64,000 bases of DNA from Lumbricus terrestris. Taxonomy: Eukaryota > Annelida > Clitellata > Crassiclitellata > Lumbricidae. Below the pieces are notes generated by a model. The model made no database searches. It saw only the letters and a list, made by a program, of their open reading frames with translations, and was not told the origin of the DNA. The position numbers were made by a program, and so were the translations under genes. The stretch lies in the NCBI GenBank assembly GCA_949752735.1, contig OX457041.1, forward strand, positions 25,982,076 to 26,046,075, read 5' to 3'. Shown one piece after another: positions 43,878 to 54,799 of this stretch; within the stretch, counting starts at the first letter, position 1; every line of letters starts with the position of its first letter.

Positions 43878-43987
43878 ATGCAAAAGTGCCTAGGGCCTAC
43901 AATGACCATAAGACGGCCCTGAGTGCCCTCATGCCGATTTACAATTCGGTTCATGGCTGTCGGTTGAAATCATTTAGACTCTTCAAA

Positions 43988-44233
43988 TTATATTAAATAA
44001 TAGTCTACTGATTTGCAAACTCCATCTGTGACCTTATAAACCATGCATATTATGAAGGTAGAGTCTATATAAGACTGGGGTCTAAAAGATACTGACAGCA
44101 CAGCAATGACAGTAAACATGTCGCCGTCCACTGCTACAGATGTGGGCATTGGGTCACTCAGGGTCAAATACCAGCCGTGGCACTGGAGTGTTACAGCGTT
44201 AGACACCCCACTGTCTGCAGCAACCTGATACAC
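43988..44233 (-). other. Unrecognised 81-codon frame inside the hAT element
   Basis: Reads YQVAADSGVSNAVTLQCHGW and LTLSDPMPTSVAVDGDMF. It looks more protein-like than neighbouring frames but matches no family I know. It could be captured host sequence or chance. Confidence 0.3.
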
Positions 44234-44639
44234 TTGGGGTGGGGGTGGAGCTCAGGACGCTGACTGTCTGGATCTGTTCGTTGTCTGCTGCGTATACCGA
44301 CTAGTCCAGGGAACACCTCTGACATGACAGTATACTGTATGTCTACACCAACGGGCTGTCATAGCTTGAGTTAAAAGAAACATAATCTGTCAACAGCAGG
44401 TGCTGAGGATGCCATACTGCTTGAAGCCCTACTGCCATGGTGACTGGCGAGCAATATCAACGAGTACAGATAGTGGACAATTCAAACCCACTCACTGATT
44501 AGGTCTAAGATCTCGTGGCAATACACTTATGATTCATTCCTTACTTTTTTAAACTTCAACTGGTGGGGGCCCCTAAGTGGTGGGGGCCCATGGGCTGGAG
44601 CCCGTGTAGCCCATGCTTAAATCCGGCCCTGCAGCTAGC

Positions 44640-44980
44640 TATGACTGTCCATATCCAATCTTATGATGTTGACCTGCAGGCCTACGTCCAAGTTGGGATC
44701 CAGACACGCAGCTATTGCCTGCAACCCAGTTCATTACGGTATCTAACAAACTTTGGAAAGACAGACACGCTGTCAGAGCAAGATGCAGCATTAGTAGAGA
44801 AGTACTTGTTGCGTGTCTGGGCGGAGCCAAGGTCAACTACAACCTGTGAGACGTTCGACCAGCTGAGATCAGACAACTATATCACATCCACGTTCGGAAT
44901 TGATGTACTCCCTCTTAGAAGCAGTGGGATCAGAGGCCACATCCAGCAAGGGGCCCTCCTGGTGCACCATGCCAACCACT
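44640..44980 (+). pseudogene. Unidentified ORF fragment in right arm of the fold-back
   Basis: The plus-strand frame reads DLQAYVQVGIQTRSYCLQPS, LSEQDAALVEKYLLRVWAE and TCETFDQLRSDNYIT, then IRGHIQQGALLVHHA. It begins immediately after the 2.7-kb hAT insertion and is cut by the MITE at 44989. The family is unknown to me; part of it recurs inverted in the left arm. Confidence 0.5.
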
Positions 44981-44988
44981 TGCAACAC

Positions 44989-45299
44989 CATGGGCGTCCG
45001 CAGCGGGGCGCAAGGGGGCGCACTTGCGCCCCCTGGATTTCCGCATTGTGATTATTACAACGCGATTTTCAACGTGATTATCGGTGTGTTCTACAAGCTG
45101 GACCCATTTGTCTTTCTTTGGGATTCTCGTGGTAATATAGAAATTCATACTGTGACCCATATACATCAAATGCATTCAGCCGCGCCACCTAATTTTCAAG
45201 TAATTGGTATCGTGTTCTCTCTAACAGCGGCTCTTGTATTATTTCAGGCGATCACTTCGAGATAACAGGTCCAGCGGGTGAAACGCGAATAGTCACACG

Positions 45300-45390
<91 letters not shown>

Positions 45391-45474
45391 AACCTAAATG
45401 GCAACCAATTTAGACCATGTGACACTTATTTAAAAATTTGCGCCCCCCTAGAAAAATTCCTGCGGACGCCCATG
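44989..45474. mobile_element. hAT-type MITE, CATGGGCGTCCGCAG family (TSD TGCAACAC)
   Basis: 486 bp with ends CATGGGCGTCCGCAG and CTGCGGACGCCCATG and a perfect 8-bp duplication TGCAACAC (44981-44988 and 45475-45482). The left arm of the fold-back has the uninterrupted counterpart at about 40998-41005. A (CA)n run occupies 45304-45375. Its ends are related to the CATGGGCGCCCGCA family. Confidence 0.94.
45300..45390. repeat. (CA)n(TA)n microsatellite within MITE
   Basis: About 75 bp of CA followed by TA. Confidence 0.95.
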
Positions 45475-46500
45475 TGCAACACACAATGAACATGAAGCAA
45501 AACTATAGAGCCATTAAATCGCGGGTGGAAGGAGCACCTCGATACACTGCTTATCACAATGTCTGCATCCTTTGTCACGAATTCTGCTCACAATATGCAA
45601 CAGTGCAGACATAGTGTGACTATCGACGCTGTGGTTGCAAACGCTGCTGCAAATTTCTATTCATATTTTTTGGTGGGAAAAGATAAAAACTCATCATGCA
45701 AAAACGTACGACGCAAACTTGCTTGCACACATACAAAACAATCTTAATGATTATATTTTGAAGACATTGATGCAATGAAAAATGACATATTAAAGCAGCA
45801 TTGACTTCTAGCATGTCCTAATTAGCTACGTTTGTTCGATTAAAGTTATAACAGCTGTTATACTGCTGCATTCATTCAAGTTATAATCAACATCATTGAT
45901 GCATCAAAATGACCTTGACCATGACATTATAACCTTCAGATGACCCCGCATGATAAAATCAATATCAGAAATGAATTCTACATACCCGAATCAGTAACAT
46001 TAGAGGTATTATACATGTATGTCCTGTAATAAATGAAAAAGATGAAACTCAGCGACCTTGACCTTGACCTCTATAACCTTAAGATGACCTTTGATGACAC
46101 AAAGAATATCAGAAATGAATTCTACATACCTGAAATAGTACCATTAGAGGCATTACACGTGCATAAGCTGTAGGAAGTGAAAAAGATGAAAAAATGACCT
46201 TGACCATGACCTTATGACCTCAAGATGACCCCCGATGACATAAACAATACCAGAAATGAATTCTACATACCTGAATCAGTACTATTAGAGGTATTGCACG
46301 TGCATATGCTGAAAGAAATGACAAAGATAAATTTTCCAATATGGCCGCTGGCGGCCATATTGGATTTGTCAATTACGTCATTCGTGGCGCCATGGCGGAC
46401 AAGCACCTCGGTGATTTTTCATGTCCAGGGACCCACTGACTGATTGGAAGTGAGAAACTCCCCCAACACCAAAGTGCATACGGGACCTCATGGCACATCA

Positions 46501-47715
46501 AGGACTATTACTTCGCCGACGTTTGTTTTTGCATTTAAACAATATTTCACAATTTTCATAAATAAAAAATGGCCGACTTTGATACTACATAGCCTACTTA
46601 GAAAATGTCCATGTTTATACGCTATAGCCTATTCGTTATATATTTGCATGGTCGTGTACCAAAACCAATTTTTGTCTACAAGAACACAAAATGCTTAGGC
46701 TATAAGCGAATCAGCCAATCAGAATTGATATAGCGCCGATTTAGTAATCCTACTCAGAGGTTCTCTCGACCCACGCAAGCATGCAGGCCAAGCCAAGGGC
46801 GGATCCAAGGGAGCCAATCCGGCCATGTCCACCCCCTCATCCCATTCAGAGATTTTCATTGGACGTGCCACACCATCAGGTTTCAACAGGCTTTTACTCA
46901 ATGGAGTGGGAAAAGGTGAGAGAAAAAGTAGCATAGGACTAAACTGCCACGGGTTTTCAGAAATTTTGTGAGAGAAAAACTAAAAAGCAGCTATATAAAT
47001 GCCCACATAATACAATACCCGCCGCCAAGCAGAATAATTAGGGAGGCATTCTTAAGTTAAGCCTATAGATATATTAATTATTGCTTAATGTAACTCCAAT
47101 AGAATTTCACCGGCGGCATATCACTTCCCGCGGTCATTTCAGTTTGAGTCTGGTGTATTATACAGTCGATCCCCATACAGAAGGCCTATAATGAAATAAA
47201 GGCAATAAATAGCTATATATGTGTTTCTAGAATAAAAATCGGTATAAGTTAAGAATCAAAACATGCGTCAGTGTCCTTGTATATATCGACTCCGTTTTCC
47301 GTCAAGCACACCAGCTGGAGCAGCCGTGCATTGGTCTGCAGTGTATATGAATGAAAAAGCTACATCTTACATCTCCATCTCAATTCCTCTGTGTCTACAT
47401 GTACATGTATATCCTACAACCTCAATAGGTCTATAATATATAGCCTTCTATTTTTTTGTCTATTGATTTTATGCAGTTCACGTGAATGCATGATGCATGC
47501 AAGGACTCTTGCTTGGTGCACCATTGTGAGGCGCGCAAATCGCTATAATAGCTTCGTCGGATCCACATAATTATATGCATATATATATATATATATAGGC
47601 CTACACATGAATTATATTCATACTTATATTCATGACATAATTATACATGTAGGCCTATGTAGCTTTCATACCATGTTTGGATAGAAGATATAGGCCTATA
47701 TATATCATTTATATA
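46501..47715. other. Stretch with no recognised gene
   Basis: Contains an L2-type tail end on the minus strand at about 46725-46765 (ATAGCGCCGATTT, CTCAGAGG) and many TAGGCCTA words. No coding region. Confidence 0.45.
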
Positions 47716-47956
47716 TAACTAGCTGGGGTACCCGGCGTTGCCCGGGAAATTTAGGATTCTACCCGCTCCGGCCACAACCCCACCACACCACACACCACCA
47801 CTCCGACCTCCACCGGTACGCCATAAATTCCCCTCCCCCCCCCCCCAGACCTACACAGTTGTGAAGGTTTGGAGTGAAAAGCTCAAAAACTGTTTAAATG
47901 CATCCCGAACAAACAGACAGACATGTAGACACACAGAATCTTCTCTTTATTTATAG
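47716..47956 (+). repeat. Dispersed ACTAGC...ATCTTCTCTTTATT repeat, short copy
   Basis: Starts ACTAGCTGGGGTACCCGGC, has one GTGAAGGTTTGGAGTGAAAA block and ends CAGAATCTTCTCTTTATTTA. It is a 240-bp version of the repeat at 26758-27777. Confidence 0.75.
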
Positions 47957-48291
47957 GCCTATAGATATTATAGCCTATGATTATTATATAGGCCTATAGA
48001 CATAGACCTATATACTAACGAATTCATAATATACACAAAGATTTATGATCCATCCGTTGGACGGCGGAATGAACGTCAATGTATAATATTGTCCATGTGT
48101 GGCTCTCTGCGAAAACTGACTCAGTCAACCGAAACGCAAAAGTTTTCGGTATGAAAGTCTTTGTCACAGCTGACTGAGACTTGCAGCCTAAAGATCTTCA
48201 ATGCTTCGCATTCTGATATAAGCAGTACATGTACACAACCTTAATATATATATATATATATATATAATATTATATACAAATATGTACATAG

Positions 48292-48459
48292 CAGTGGTGT
48301 AGTGGGGCGGGGACGCGGGGGGACGCCGTCCCCCCACTTTTTTGCAAAATTCTTGCAAGATTGCACTTTTTGCTATAGTTTCTACTTCAATTTCCATGGC
48401 GTCCCCCCACTTCAATTTCCAGGCGTCCCCCCACTTCATTTTTTAGGACTACACCACTG
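48292..48459. mobile_element. hAT-type MITE, CAGTGGTGTAGT family (TSD GTACATAG)
   Basis: 168 bp with ends CAGTGGTGTAGTGGGG and ACTACACCACTG and a perfect 8-bp duplication GTACATAG (48284-48291 and 48460-48467). Non-coding, with GGGGGACGCC/GGCGTCCCCC internal repeats. Confidence 0.92.
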
Positions 48460-48524
48460 GTACATAGTTGTACAATATGTATGCATAGATATTCCGCATA
48501 CATTTAGCATATTAATTCTTATTT

Positions 48525-48722
48525 AGACCTACATAATTCTATAACAGTGTGGGAGACAACGATCCGGACAGCAGAGTCCCACGCAGGGTGGAGGGAAGGA
48601 CATTCCGTAGAAGGAGGCCCAATGATGGCAAAGGATAGAGCTTGAGCAATTAGTGTTCCTATGGCTTTGGGACAAACAGGCGTCAGACTGCAGGCCCAGA
48701 AAACGGAGAGACCGATCATATA
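48525..48722 (-). mobile_element. L2-type LINE C-terminal fragment
   Basis: The minus strand reads QALSFAIIGPPSTECPSLHP, aligned with RAFSVVGPVVWNGLP of the L2 copies. Decayed, with no tail visible. Confidence 0.55.
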
Positions 48723-48867
48723 CACACTTAAGGTGTGGCTGGACGGTCATGGACGGCGTCCATGTACTTATTTTAAAATATGAATGTTCGTCCTGCCACT
48801 TATTGACCAGCACAGCCTGAAAAGGTAAGGGCGTCCAGGCACTTATTTTTCCACACTTTAAGCACTG
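48723..48867. mobile_element. Second copy of the CAGKGCTTAAAGTGTGG MITE
   Basis: About 145 bp matching 22427-22604 (CTTAAGGTGTGGCTGGACGG, CATGGACGGCGTCCATG, CCACACTTTAAGCACTG). The left terminus is damaged, so the duplication (CATATATA on the right) is imperfect. Confidence 0.75.
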
Positions 48868-48869
48868 CA

Positions 48870-48911
<42 letters not shown>

Positions 48912-48912
48912 C
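48868..48912. repeat. (TA)n microsatellite
   Basis: TA run directly after the MITE. Similar short TA runs lie at 47579-47596, 48244-48266 and 49718-49748. Confidence 0.9.
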
Positions 48913-49250
48913 AGCGTTACCGTTCTACATGAAGGATCTCGGAAAGTTCTTGACCGATTGTTTTGAAAATTTTCGCAAAACGCTCCATTCGAACATGAGC
49001 GGGTTTGTATAATGCATTTTGGGGAAAAGTGTAATATTTACCACCAAAAACACAACTTTTAATTCCGTTCGATATACGTCGATGGAGTCCAGCCATTTCG
49101 ATTTGAACTTTCACGCATTCGCTGTCCATTTTTCGGGACGGAGGGAGGGACGGAGGGGCGAGGGGAAGCGGAGGGGACGTAGGTAGGGAGGGTTGGACAG
49201 TCTTTTCAGCCACAGCAACGCGTGGCCGGGTACAGCTAGTATAATATATA

Positions 49251-49717
49251 ATCGAAGTAGAAAGAGGAGAAACGAATGAGATCCCTGAGATCTAATGGCG
49301 CAAGACCCAGCTTAAACTTGAGGCCCAAGACAAGGACTTAATTTTGGATGCGGGCAGAGAGAGGAAGCCAGCTTATTTATCCTGACAATTACTTGGGATG
49401 TGACTTAATAAAATATTTTTTTCACTTTTTGTTGCGGTATGTTTTTGGTTTGTCAAAAAATAGTGAGTGGACAAGCTAAAAGTGTAATCGGGAGTTCCTC
49501 TGACTCGTATAATGAGTAGGAATTTAAGAGGTGCTATAACGAGTGCTCATACATACACACAAAATAATATGAAGTAGGCTATGTATACCTCTATAAACCT
49601 GTACAATTTTATTTAAAAAATTCATATACTTTTGGTTAAAATGTGAGCAAAAACCTTCGGGGTTACATTTTTACCCACCTTGTAGGATATACATTCATAA
49701 ATATATGCATATATATC

Positions 49718-49756
<39 letters not shown>

Positions 49757-50685
49757 ATGGGTCAACCCATGCATATAAGCACATAATTTATGGAACTATA
49801 TGACAGAATGTACATGGGCTATGCGGCTATATAGGATAAGAAAAATACGTGTGTAAGTGTAACAGTGTATATAACCATAATTATTATCTACGCCAATAAA
49901 TGTATACATACATGTATGATATGTATGATATGTATGATATGTATGCGTATGCATAATAGTTATGCTATGCATGTATGCACAGTGCGCTGAAGCATGCGTT
50001 GCGCGCTTACCCCCCCCCCCCCACCCCACCCCCACCCCATTCCAGCGTCATTCGTTACTCCTTAGTCTGTGAAAAGCGCCTCTCAGTAAGTTCAGCGATG
50101 CGAGACAATGACCTCAAATTCGTGACTTGCCTCGTATACCTGTTCTTCCAACCCCATCCTCCTTCTTCTATTCCTCCTCCGTCTCCTCTATATTTAGCCA
50201 ACTCTCCTCCCACCCCATCCCACCCCCACCCCCATATCACCTCCCACCCCGTGAGTCTCTGATGACGTCTTTTCAGTTTTCTTTCACACGCAGAACAGCA
50301 GAGCAGCGTCGAGACAAGCTAAACAGCATAGGACGAGAACGAGGCGCAGGTGAAAACGTTGTGTCGCCGTCTCTGATTGGCCCGACTGAAACCAGGCTTT
50401 GCGTCGTCCTCTCTGATTGGTCGAAAGTTTGCACCGTGCACAGGTGACGCTCTGCTCCGTTATTGAGTGGAACCTTAAGATAGCGTTCATGAGGACAGGC
50501 ACTAACTCCGTCTTAAGGTTGAAGCCCTGCAGCGCAATACTAAAATCTCTTATTAAGGTTTAGAGTTCGTGGTAGGTATAGATACGAAAACTGACTGGAT
50601 CGCTTGGATCGGCGGATATTTGTATTACGTAGCACTTTCAATTCCGTTTCCTTCGTCTACTTTTCGGACATGGATGTCATAGAGC
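49251..50685. other. Stretch with no recognised gene
   Basis: Just upstream, at about 49190-49240, the minus strand shows TATACTAGCTGTACCCGGCC, a head related to the ACTAGC repeat. A C-rich stretch lies at 50010-50250. Frames here are low complexity. No gene seen. Confidence 0.45.
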
Positions 50686-50800
50686 GGCGACCATCGTGAG
50701 GGAGCCAACGTTCGGGGGTTCGAGCCCCGGTCTGTGGAGAGGAAAGTAGTTCCGGTTCGAGCCCCGGTCTGTGGAGAGGAAAGTAGTTCCGGCAATGGCG
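50686..50800 (+). mobile_element. tRNA-like SINE piece with duplicated T-arm block
   Basis: CGGGGGTTCGAGCCCCGG forms a perfect tRNA T-arm and B box; a block of about 39 bp from GGTTCGAGCCCCGG to AAAGTAGTTCCGG is repeated twice in tandem. No full cloverleaf can be drawn upstream, so it is not called a tRNA gene. Confidence 0.45.
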
Positions 50801-50965
50801 TCATTCCTGCCGAGCGGAGGCATATTCCGGGAGCTCCAGGTCGTTCATGACACCGGATACTTTTCGGCGCAGGCGTCGCTCGAAGACAGTTGGCAGCAGG
50901 TCAGTTCCAGATGGACATATATAGCAGAGGGATATAGTGGAGGGTTTACCACGTATAGGCAATAC

Positions 50966-51165
50966 CAATCAATCAATCACATAAATTCATATAGCGCCAC
51001 TTCAAGATTTCTACTCAGAGGCGCTCCCAACCCAGGGCTGGTTAAAAATAAATGTTTTGAGAAGACGATGAAATGAGTCATGCAGCAGAGTCATGAGAGA
51101 GCGAGAGGAGAGTAACAGGGAGGCCATTCCAGAAACCTGGGTCCATCAATAAATGCTGCAGGGCG
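50966..51165 (-). mobile_element. L2-type LINE 3' end
   Basis: The minus strand shows the WNGLP-equivalent region in decayed form, then GGGAGCGCCTCTGAGTAG, CTTGAAGTGGCGCTATA and an (ATTG)n tail (plus-strand CAATCAATCAAT at about 50968-50979). Confidence 0.65.
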
Positions 51166-51434
51166 TAGATCATGGATATAATTTATTATTGTAGTGTAGA
51201 ATATGAAAGTGAAATAAAACAGATCGTTTGTATTTCATCTGTTTGTATTTCATTTTTTGTATGTTCTCTTTAATAATTTGTACAAATGTAGACTATATAA
51301 TCATAATTATGATAGGCTATTGCTACGCATGTGTTTGTAGACGGCAGGCCTATGCATGGGTGGATGAATAGATGCCTGAATATATGCATGAATGGATGCA
51401 TGAACTGTACGGTAATGAATTGATTGTTACATCC

Positions 51435-51565
51435 TCCGCTTGTTACATGTTTAACGACACTGCCATACCAATAATGATTAGTATCACCCTCCTCCTTTAT
51501 CCAGGCTTGGGACTGGTACGGGCAGAGTGCAACCAGAGGCGAGCTTTGTTACACCCTGTTCCACT
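51435..51565. repeat. Dispersed repeat shared with 39605-39735
   Basis: Same order of blocks as at 39605 (GATTAGTATCACCCTCCTCC, GGGACTGGTA, AGAGTGCAACCAG). The class is unknown. Confidence 0.6.
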
Positions 51566-51789
51566 TTATGTCCTTTATAATACCCCTCAATCGTTCAATG
51601 GTTGGCGGTGTTTTACAACGGTTTATGGCAGACAAAACCCTTACCGTCTTCCAAATTTTGTTAATACCTTGTCGTTTCTGGAACCGTGCTGTTCGTTGCT
51701 GATCAGTTCAGTTGCTCTGTTTCCTTTGGCGATGTTCTTCTCTCGTCTACATGACATGTGGCTCTGTGTCAATGGTTAGTCTGTGTCTC

Positions 51790-51946
51790 TAATAATCACA
51801 ATCGCAATCGTAATCTCCCAACTTCTAAAGCGCTACTCGAAAGCCAAGCGCGGGGTACCAGTTTGTTCACGAGTGCTGCATGCGTTTAGTCAAAAGGTGT
51901 CTCCGTATAAGTGTATAGTCCAAAGGAGGTCCGGGTCCGGTTGCGT
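51790..51946 (-). mobile_element. LINE 3' end fragment, (CGTAAT)n-tail family
   Basis: Matches the 3' untranslated end of the LINE at 38005-39535: CAATCGTAATCTCCCAACTT, AAAGCCAAGCGCGGGGTACC and GGTCCGGGTC in the same order. No coding part is left. Confidence 0.75.
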
Positions 51947-52373
51947 AATTTCAAATCCAGAGTAGGCTATATAGGATTTCCAATTCCCATGCATGCACCA
52001 TTTACTACACTTTGATCAGCTGCCGTTTCGTTTTTGTGGCATTTTCTTTTGATTTGTCTGCTTCTCAGTTCTCACTCTCTACTATCTTCGGTAGTTCTTC
52101 TCTGGTTCTTCGTTCTTCTTTTGTTCTTCGTTCTTCTTCTTCTGTTCGTTTGTTGTTTGCATCCTTCCTTCCTCTTTGCCTTTGGTGGAGCTCCTTCCGA
52201 TCGAAGGCCATCGGTCGTGTCGTTACGCCATCGCTTTCCTTGTAGAACTCCAGGGTGTCCATCAGCGAATCTATAGGCCTACCACTGTCCTTTCCGGCCG
52301 GTGTCCTCCTGCCGGCCCGTCGGAAGTTGCATCCGATCGTCTAACGCAGACGCTGGTCAAAGAGAAATTTATA
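51947..52373. other. Stretch with no recognised gene
   Basis: A pyrimidine-rich (TTCTTC)n patch at 52080-52160 gives Leu/Ser- or Glu/Arg-rich frames that are not genes. Confidence 0.45.
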
Positions 52374-52563
52374 GCGAAAATAGGGGTTTCGTCCCTACCC
52401 TGGCCCCATGGTGGTAGAGATTTGCAAACCCCCACGGGGTGTCCCATGCCGAGACCGACTGAGTAGTGAAGGCTTAGAGTGAAAAGGTAAAAACAACTCT
52501 TGAAATGCATTCCGGTTAAACAAAGTGTGACAGACACACAGAATCTTCTCCTTATTAATATAT
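52374..52563 (+). repeat. Dispersed ACTAGC...ATCTTCTCTTTATT repeat, 3' part
   Basis: Has CCCTACCCTGGCCCCATGG, a GTGAAGGCTTAGAGTGAAAA block and the end CACAGAATCTTCTCCTTATT. The head is absent. Confidence 0.65.
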
Positions 52564-53002
52564 AGCCTATATTCACATTTTACTAAATAGACAGTTGATG
52601 TCAAATTGTTTCGCTACTTCCAATTATCAGAACATCTAATCAGTTATTCATTATATAGGCCTACTCTTAATCATTTTGTACAATGCATAACCTGTTATTG
52701 TTGATGTTTTTTGGAGCAATAAATTTGAATGTGATTATTTGAATTCGAAAGTTTCTGTCGTTGAACCAGAAAAAGGCAAAAATGTCGTTATTGGCATATA
52801 TGTGCAGATATAGGCTACTACGAGCGCTAGTGACACTTGCATCACGATGTTGACCTGTATACGCTACATTGGTGGCTATAGCCGATGCTACAAAGTCTAC
52901 GGATTCGAAGTATTGTGCCAGATTAGTCTGTTCGATCGGTAGCGACTCTTAAGTTAGAGTAGCTCAAGAGTAGCGCTACAATATCATTAATTTGAAATTG
53001 CC

Positions 53003-53093
53003 GTTACGATTATACGGGCGAGTAGTCGGTTGTACGGGCGAGTACTCGGTTATACGGGCGAGTACTCGGTTATACGGGCGAGTACTCGGTCGA
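53003..53093. repeat. 20-bp tandem repeat with palindromic core
   Basis: Four copies of TTATACGGGCGAGTACTCGG; each contains the palindrome CGAGTACTCG. The first copy is slightly diverged. Confidence 0.9.
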
Positions 53094-53405
53094 CCTCAAA
53101 CGCATTGTTAAAGACGGGCAGCGTAAGGAAGACGTTGTGGACTTCGGGTAAACAGCAGAGCAAGCACTATTGTGTATTATATACATAACCAGAAATTTTG
53201 GGGATTTCCATTTAAGAGGAAAATGGCAGCAAAATACGCTGAATCACGCAGTATTTGTTTTAAAAGTTCCGAAATTATTCATTGGGTGGATTGAACACGG
53301 AACCCCAAAATGCACCCACGCATGTATCCGAGGCTTTTGCTCCACATCCTTCCCTACAGACTGCTATAGATGGCTAAATTAAAAACATAGATAGTGCATA
53401 ATACA

Positions 53406-53973
53406 CATGGGCGCCCGCAGAAATTTTTGCAGCTTGACCTACCTAAATTTTGTACTATAGCTGGCAGCATGCAAAATGGACAAAATGCAGCCTGACTTAA
53501 AGCAGACTCGATTCCATATATAACGCTGGTGAATATAGATCTCCATTACTTAATTTCAATGGGCTGTTGATAGGCCTAAATTTCAAATTTTTACATTAGT
53601 GTAATTTATTGATAATTAATTTTTTGCATAGTTGTGAAAAATTGCATTAGCCTACTGCCAGATTCCAGACAAGTAGGCCATAATCAATAGGAATACTTTT
53701 TGTATGGGCACCCATGGGAGAGTTAAAAGTCATTGTTACCGTTTTCAGCAAGAGCTTGAAAAAATGCAAGGCAGAAAAATTAAGAGCTTCTTTATTTCTA
53801 AAGAGATTTCATTACTTAAATTTCTGACTTTCACTGAAGTGCATCATTCGTAACAATAGTATTTTAATGGGAAGAAATTTCTTAAACTTCAAAAGTAGTA
53901 GTTAGAAAAATGGGTGTCAGTTTTCCAGGGGGGGGGCAAGTGCCCCCCTTGCCCCTATGTGCGGGCGCCCATG
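53406..53973. mobile_element. hAT-type MITE, CATGGGCGCCCGCA family (TSD ATAATACA)
   Basis: 568 bp with ends CATGGGCGCCCGCAGAAAT and TGTGCGGGCGCCCATG and a perfect 8-bp duplication ATAATACA (53398-53405 and 53974-53981). The 3' part (TTTTCCAGGGGGGG, GCAAGTGCCCC) matches the copy at 28032-28397; the interior is longer. Confidence 0.94.
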
Positions 53974-54054
53974 ATAATACATTATGCCAAAACTAAGCGG
54001 ACAGCTGATTTTTACCACAACGTTAATCAACTTCCCTGCACGCAGACGACATTG

Positions 54055-54313
54055 TCTCTTTCTGTCCTTGTCTCTTTCTGTCTCTGTCTGTCTGTCTCTG
54101 TCTGTCTCTGTCTGTCTGTTTCTATATGTCTCTGTCTCCATCTTTGTTTCTGTATCTGTCTGTCTCTGTCGCTGTCACTGTCTGTCTGTCTCTCTCTCAC
54201 ACACACACACACACACTCCACACAAACATACAACCATACACCATACACACACATACATACATACACGACCACACAGCTACACCATGCACACACACACGCA
54301 CCTGAGCAAAGGC

Positions 54314-54376
<63 letters not shown>
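54055..54376. repeat. (TCTG)n and (CA)n simple repeats
   Basis: A TCTGTCTG-type pyrimidine repeat, then CA runs with a (CATA) patch. The long Ser/Val/Cys and His/Thr frames are artefacts. Confidence 0.95.
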
Positions 54377-54378
<2 letters not shown>

Positions 54379-54799
54379 TATACCAATAAGTCCCTTTACT
54401 TTAGAACTCAGTAACCCCTATTATATACGACTCGAAATATACTCCCATGAGTGATACCTCCTTCTATACAGCCATCCTTGTATAAAGTTGTATTGCTTGG
54501 ACAATAAAAGATCGTAAAAGGCAGTAAAAGCCGAGTGCAGACGACTCCTTCACACATGAAATCTATACATAACAGCCTTACCACCTCAAACAGGCGTACA
54601 GATATGTCACTAAGCTAGAAAGTTTTGGGAGTTCTGTTGCATTCAGAAAAACAAATAGCGTATACATGCGACGCTTAAAGGATAACTTGACATAATATAA
54701 GAACTTACTGAGAGCACTCCATAGGCTTTTTTATTATTCCCGGATGAAAAATTGTAGAACAAATACGTAAGTGTAGGCCTATGATTTTGTGCCAATCAA

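Larger units (their letters stand above)
43078..43921. mobile_element. Nested 844-bp hAT element (TSD AGTGCCCT)
   Basis: Ends CAGGGCCGTCTTAT and ATAAGACGGCCCTG with a perfect 8-bp duplication AGTGCCCT (43070-43077 and 43922-43929), inside the larger hAT element. A second inner repeat of GCCTAGGGCCTACGA sits just inside both ends. It keeps only the last part of a transposase, so it looks like a deletion derivative. Confidence 0.93.
41931..44631. mobile_element. 2.7-kb hAT element (TSD CAGCTAGC)
   Basis: Ends CAGGGCCGGATTTAGGG and CTTAAATCCGGCCCTG with a perfect 8-bp duplication CAGCTAGC (41923-41930 and 44632-44639). It carries a decayed hAT transposase C-terminus on the minus strand (42660-42790) and a nested hAT element (43078-43921). 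Possibly a third insertion with 10-bp inverted ends GGCGGAGTTT lies at about 42508-42655. Not autonomous. Confidence 0.92.
39989..46500. mobile_element. 6.5-kb fold-back element with about 1.2-kb inverted arms
   Basis: The ends TGATGTGCCATGAGGTCCCG (39989) and its inverse at 46481-46500 start two inverted arms: left about 39989-41200, right about 44820-46500 once the MITE at 44989-45474 is removed. The arms share a hairpin CCAATATGGCCGC-CA-GCGGCCATATTGG (40126-40153), three degenerate repeats of about 130 bp each with TCAAGGTCA, and at their inner ends a coding-like segment with TCETFDQLR and IRGHIQ. No target duplication was found at the outer ends. The centre holds a decayed LINE piece and nested hAT elements. 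The transposon class is not identified. Confidence 0.8.

Noticed and set aside
46780..46815. Possible further hAT end (AAGGGCGGATCCAAGG)
   Set aside because: No matching opposite end or target duplication was found nearby.
50690..50730. tRNA gene
   Set aside because: Only the T-arm is convincing; no acceptor, D or anticodon arm can be drawn, and the block is duplicated.
53003..53093. Regular short repeats resembling a CRISPR array
   Set aside because: The 20-bp units are directly adjacent without spacers, and the genome is animal.
54027..54454. Long Val-Cys, Ser-Leu-Cys and His-Thr frames
   Set aside because: Simple repeats of CA and TCTG.
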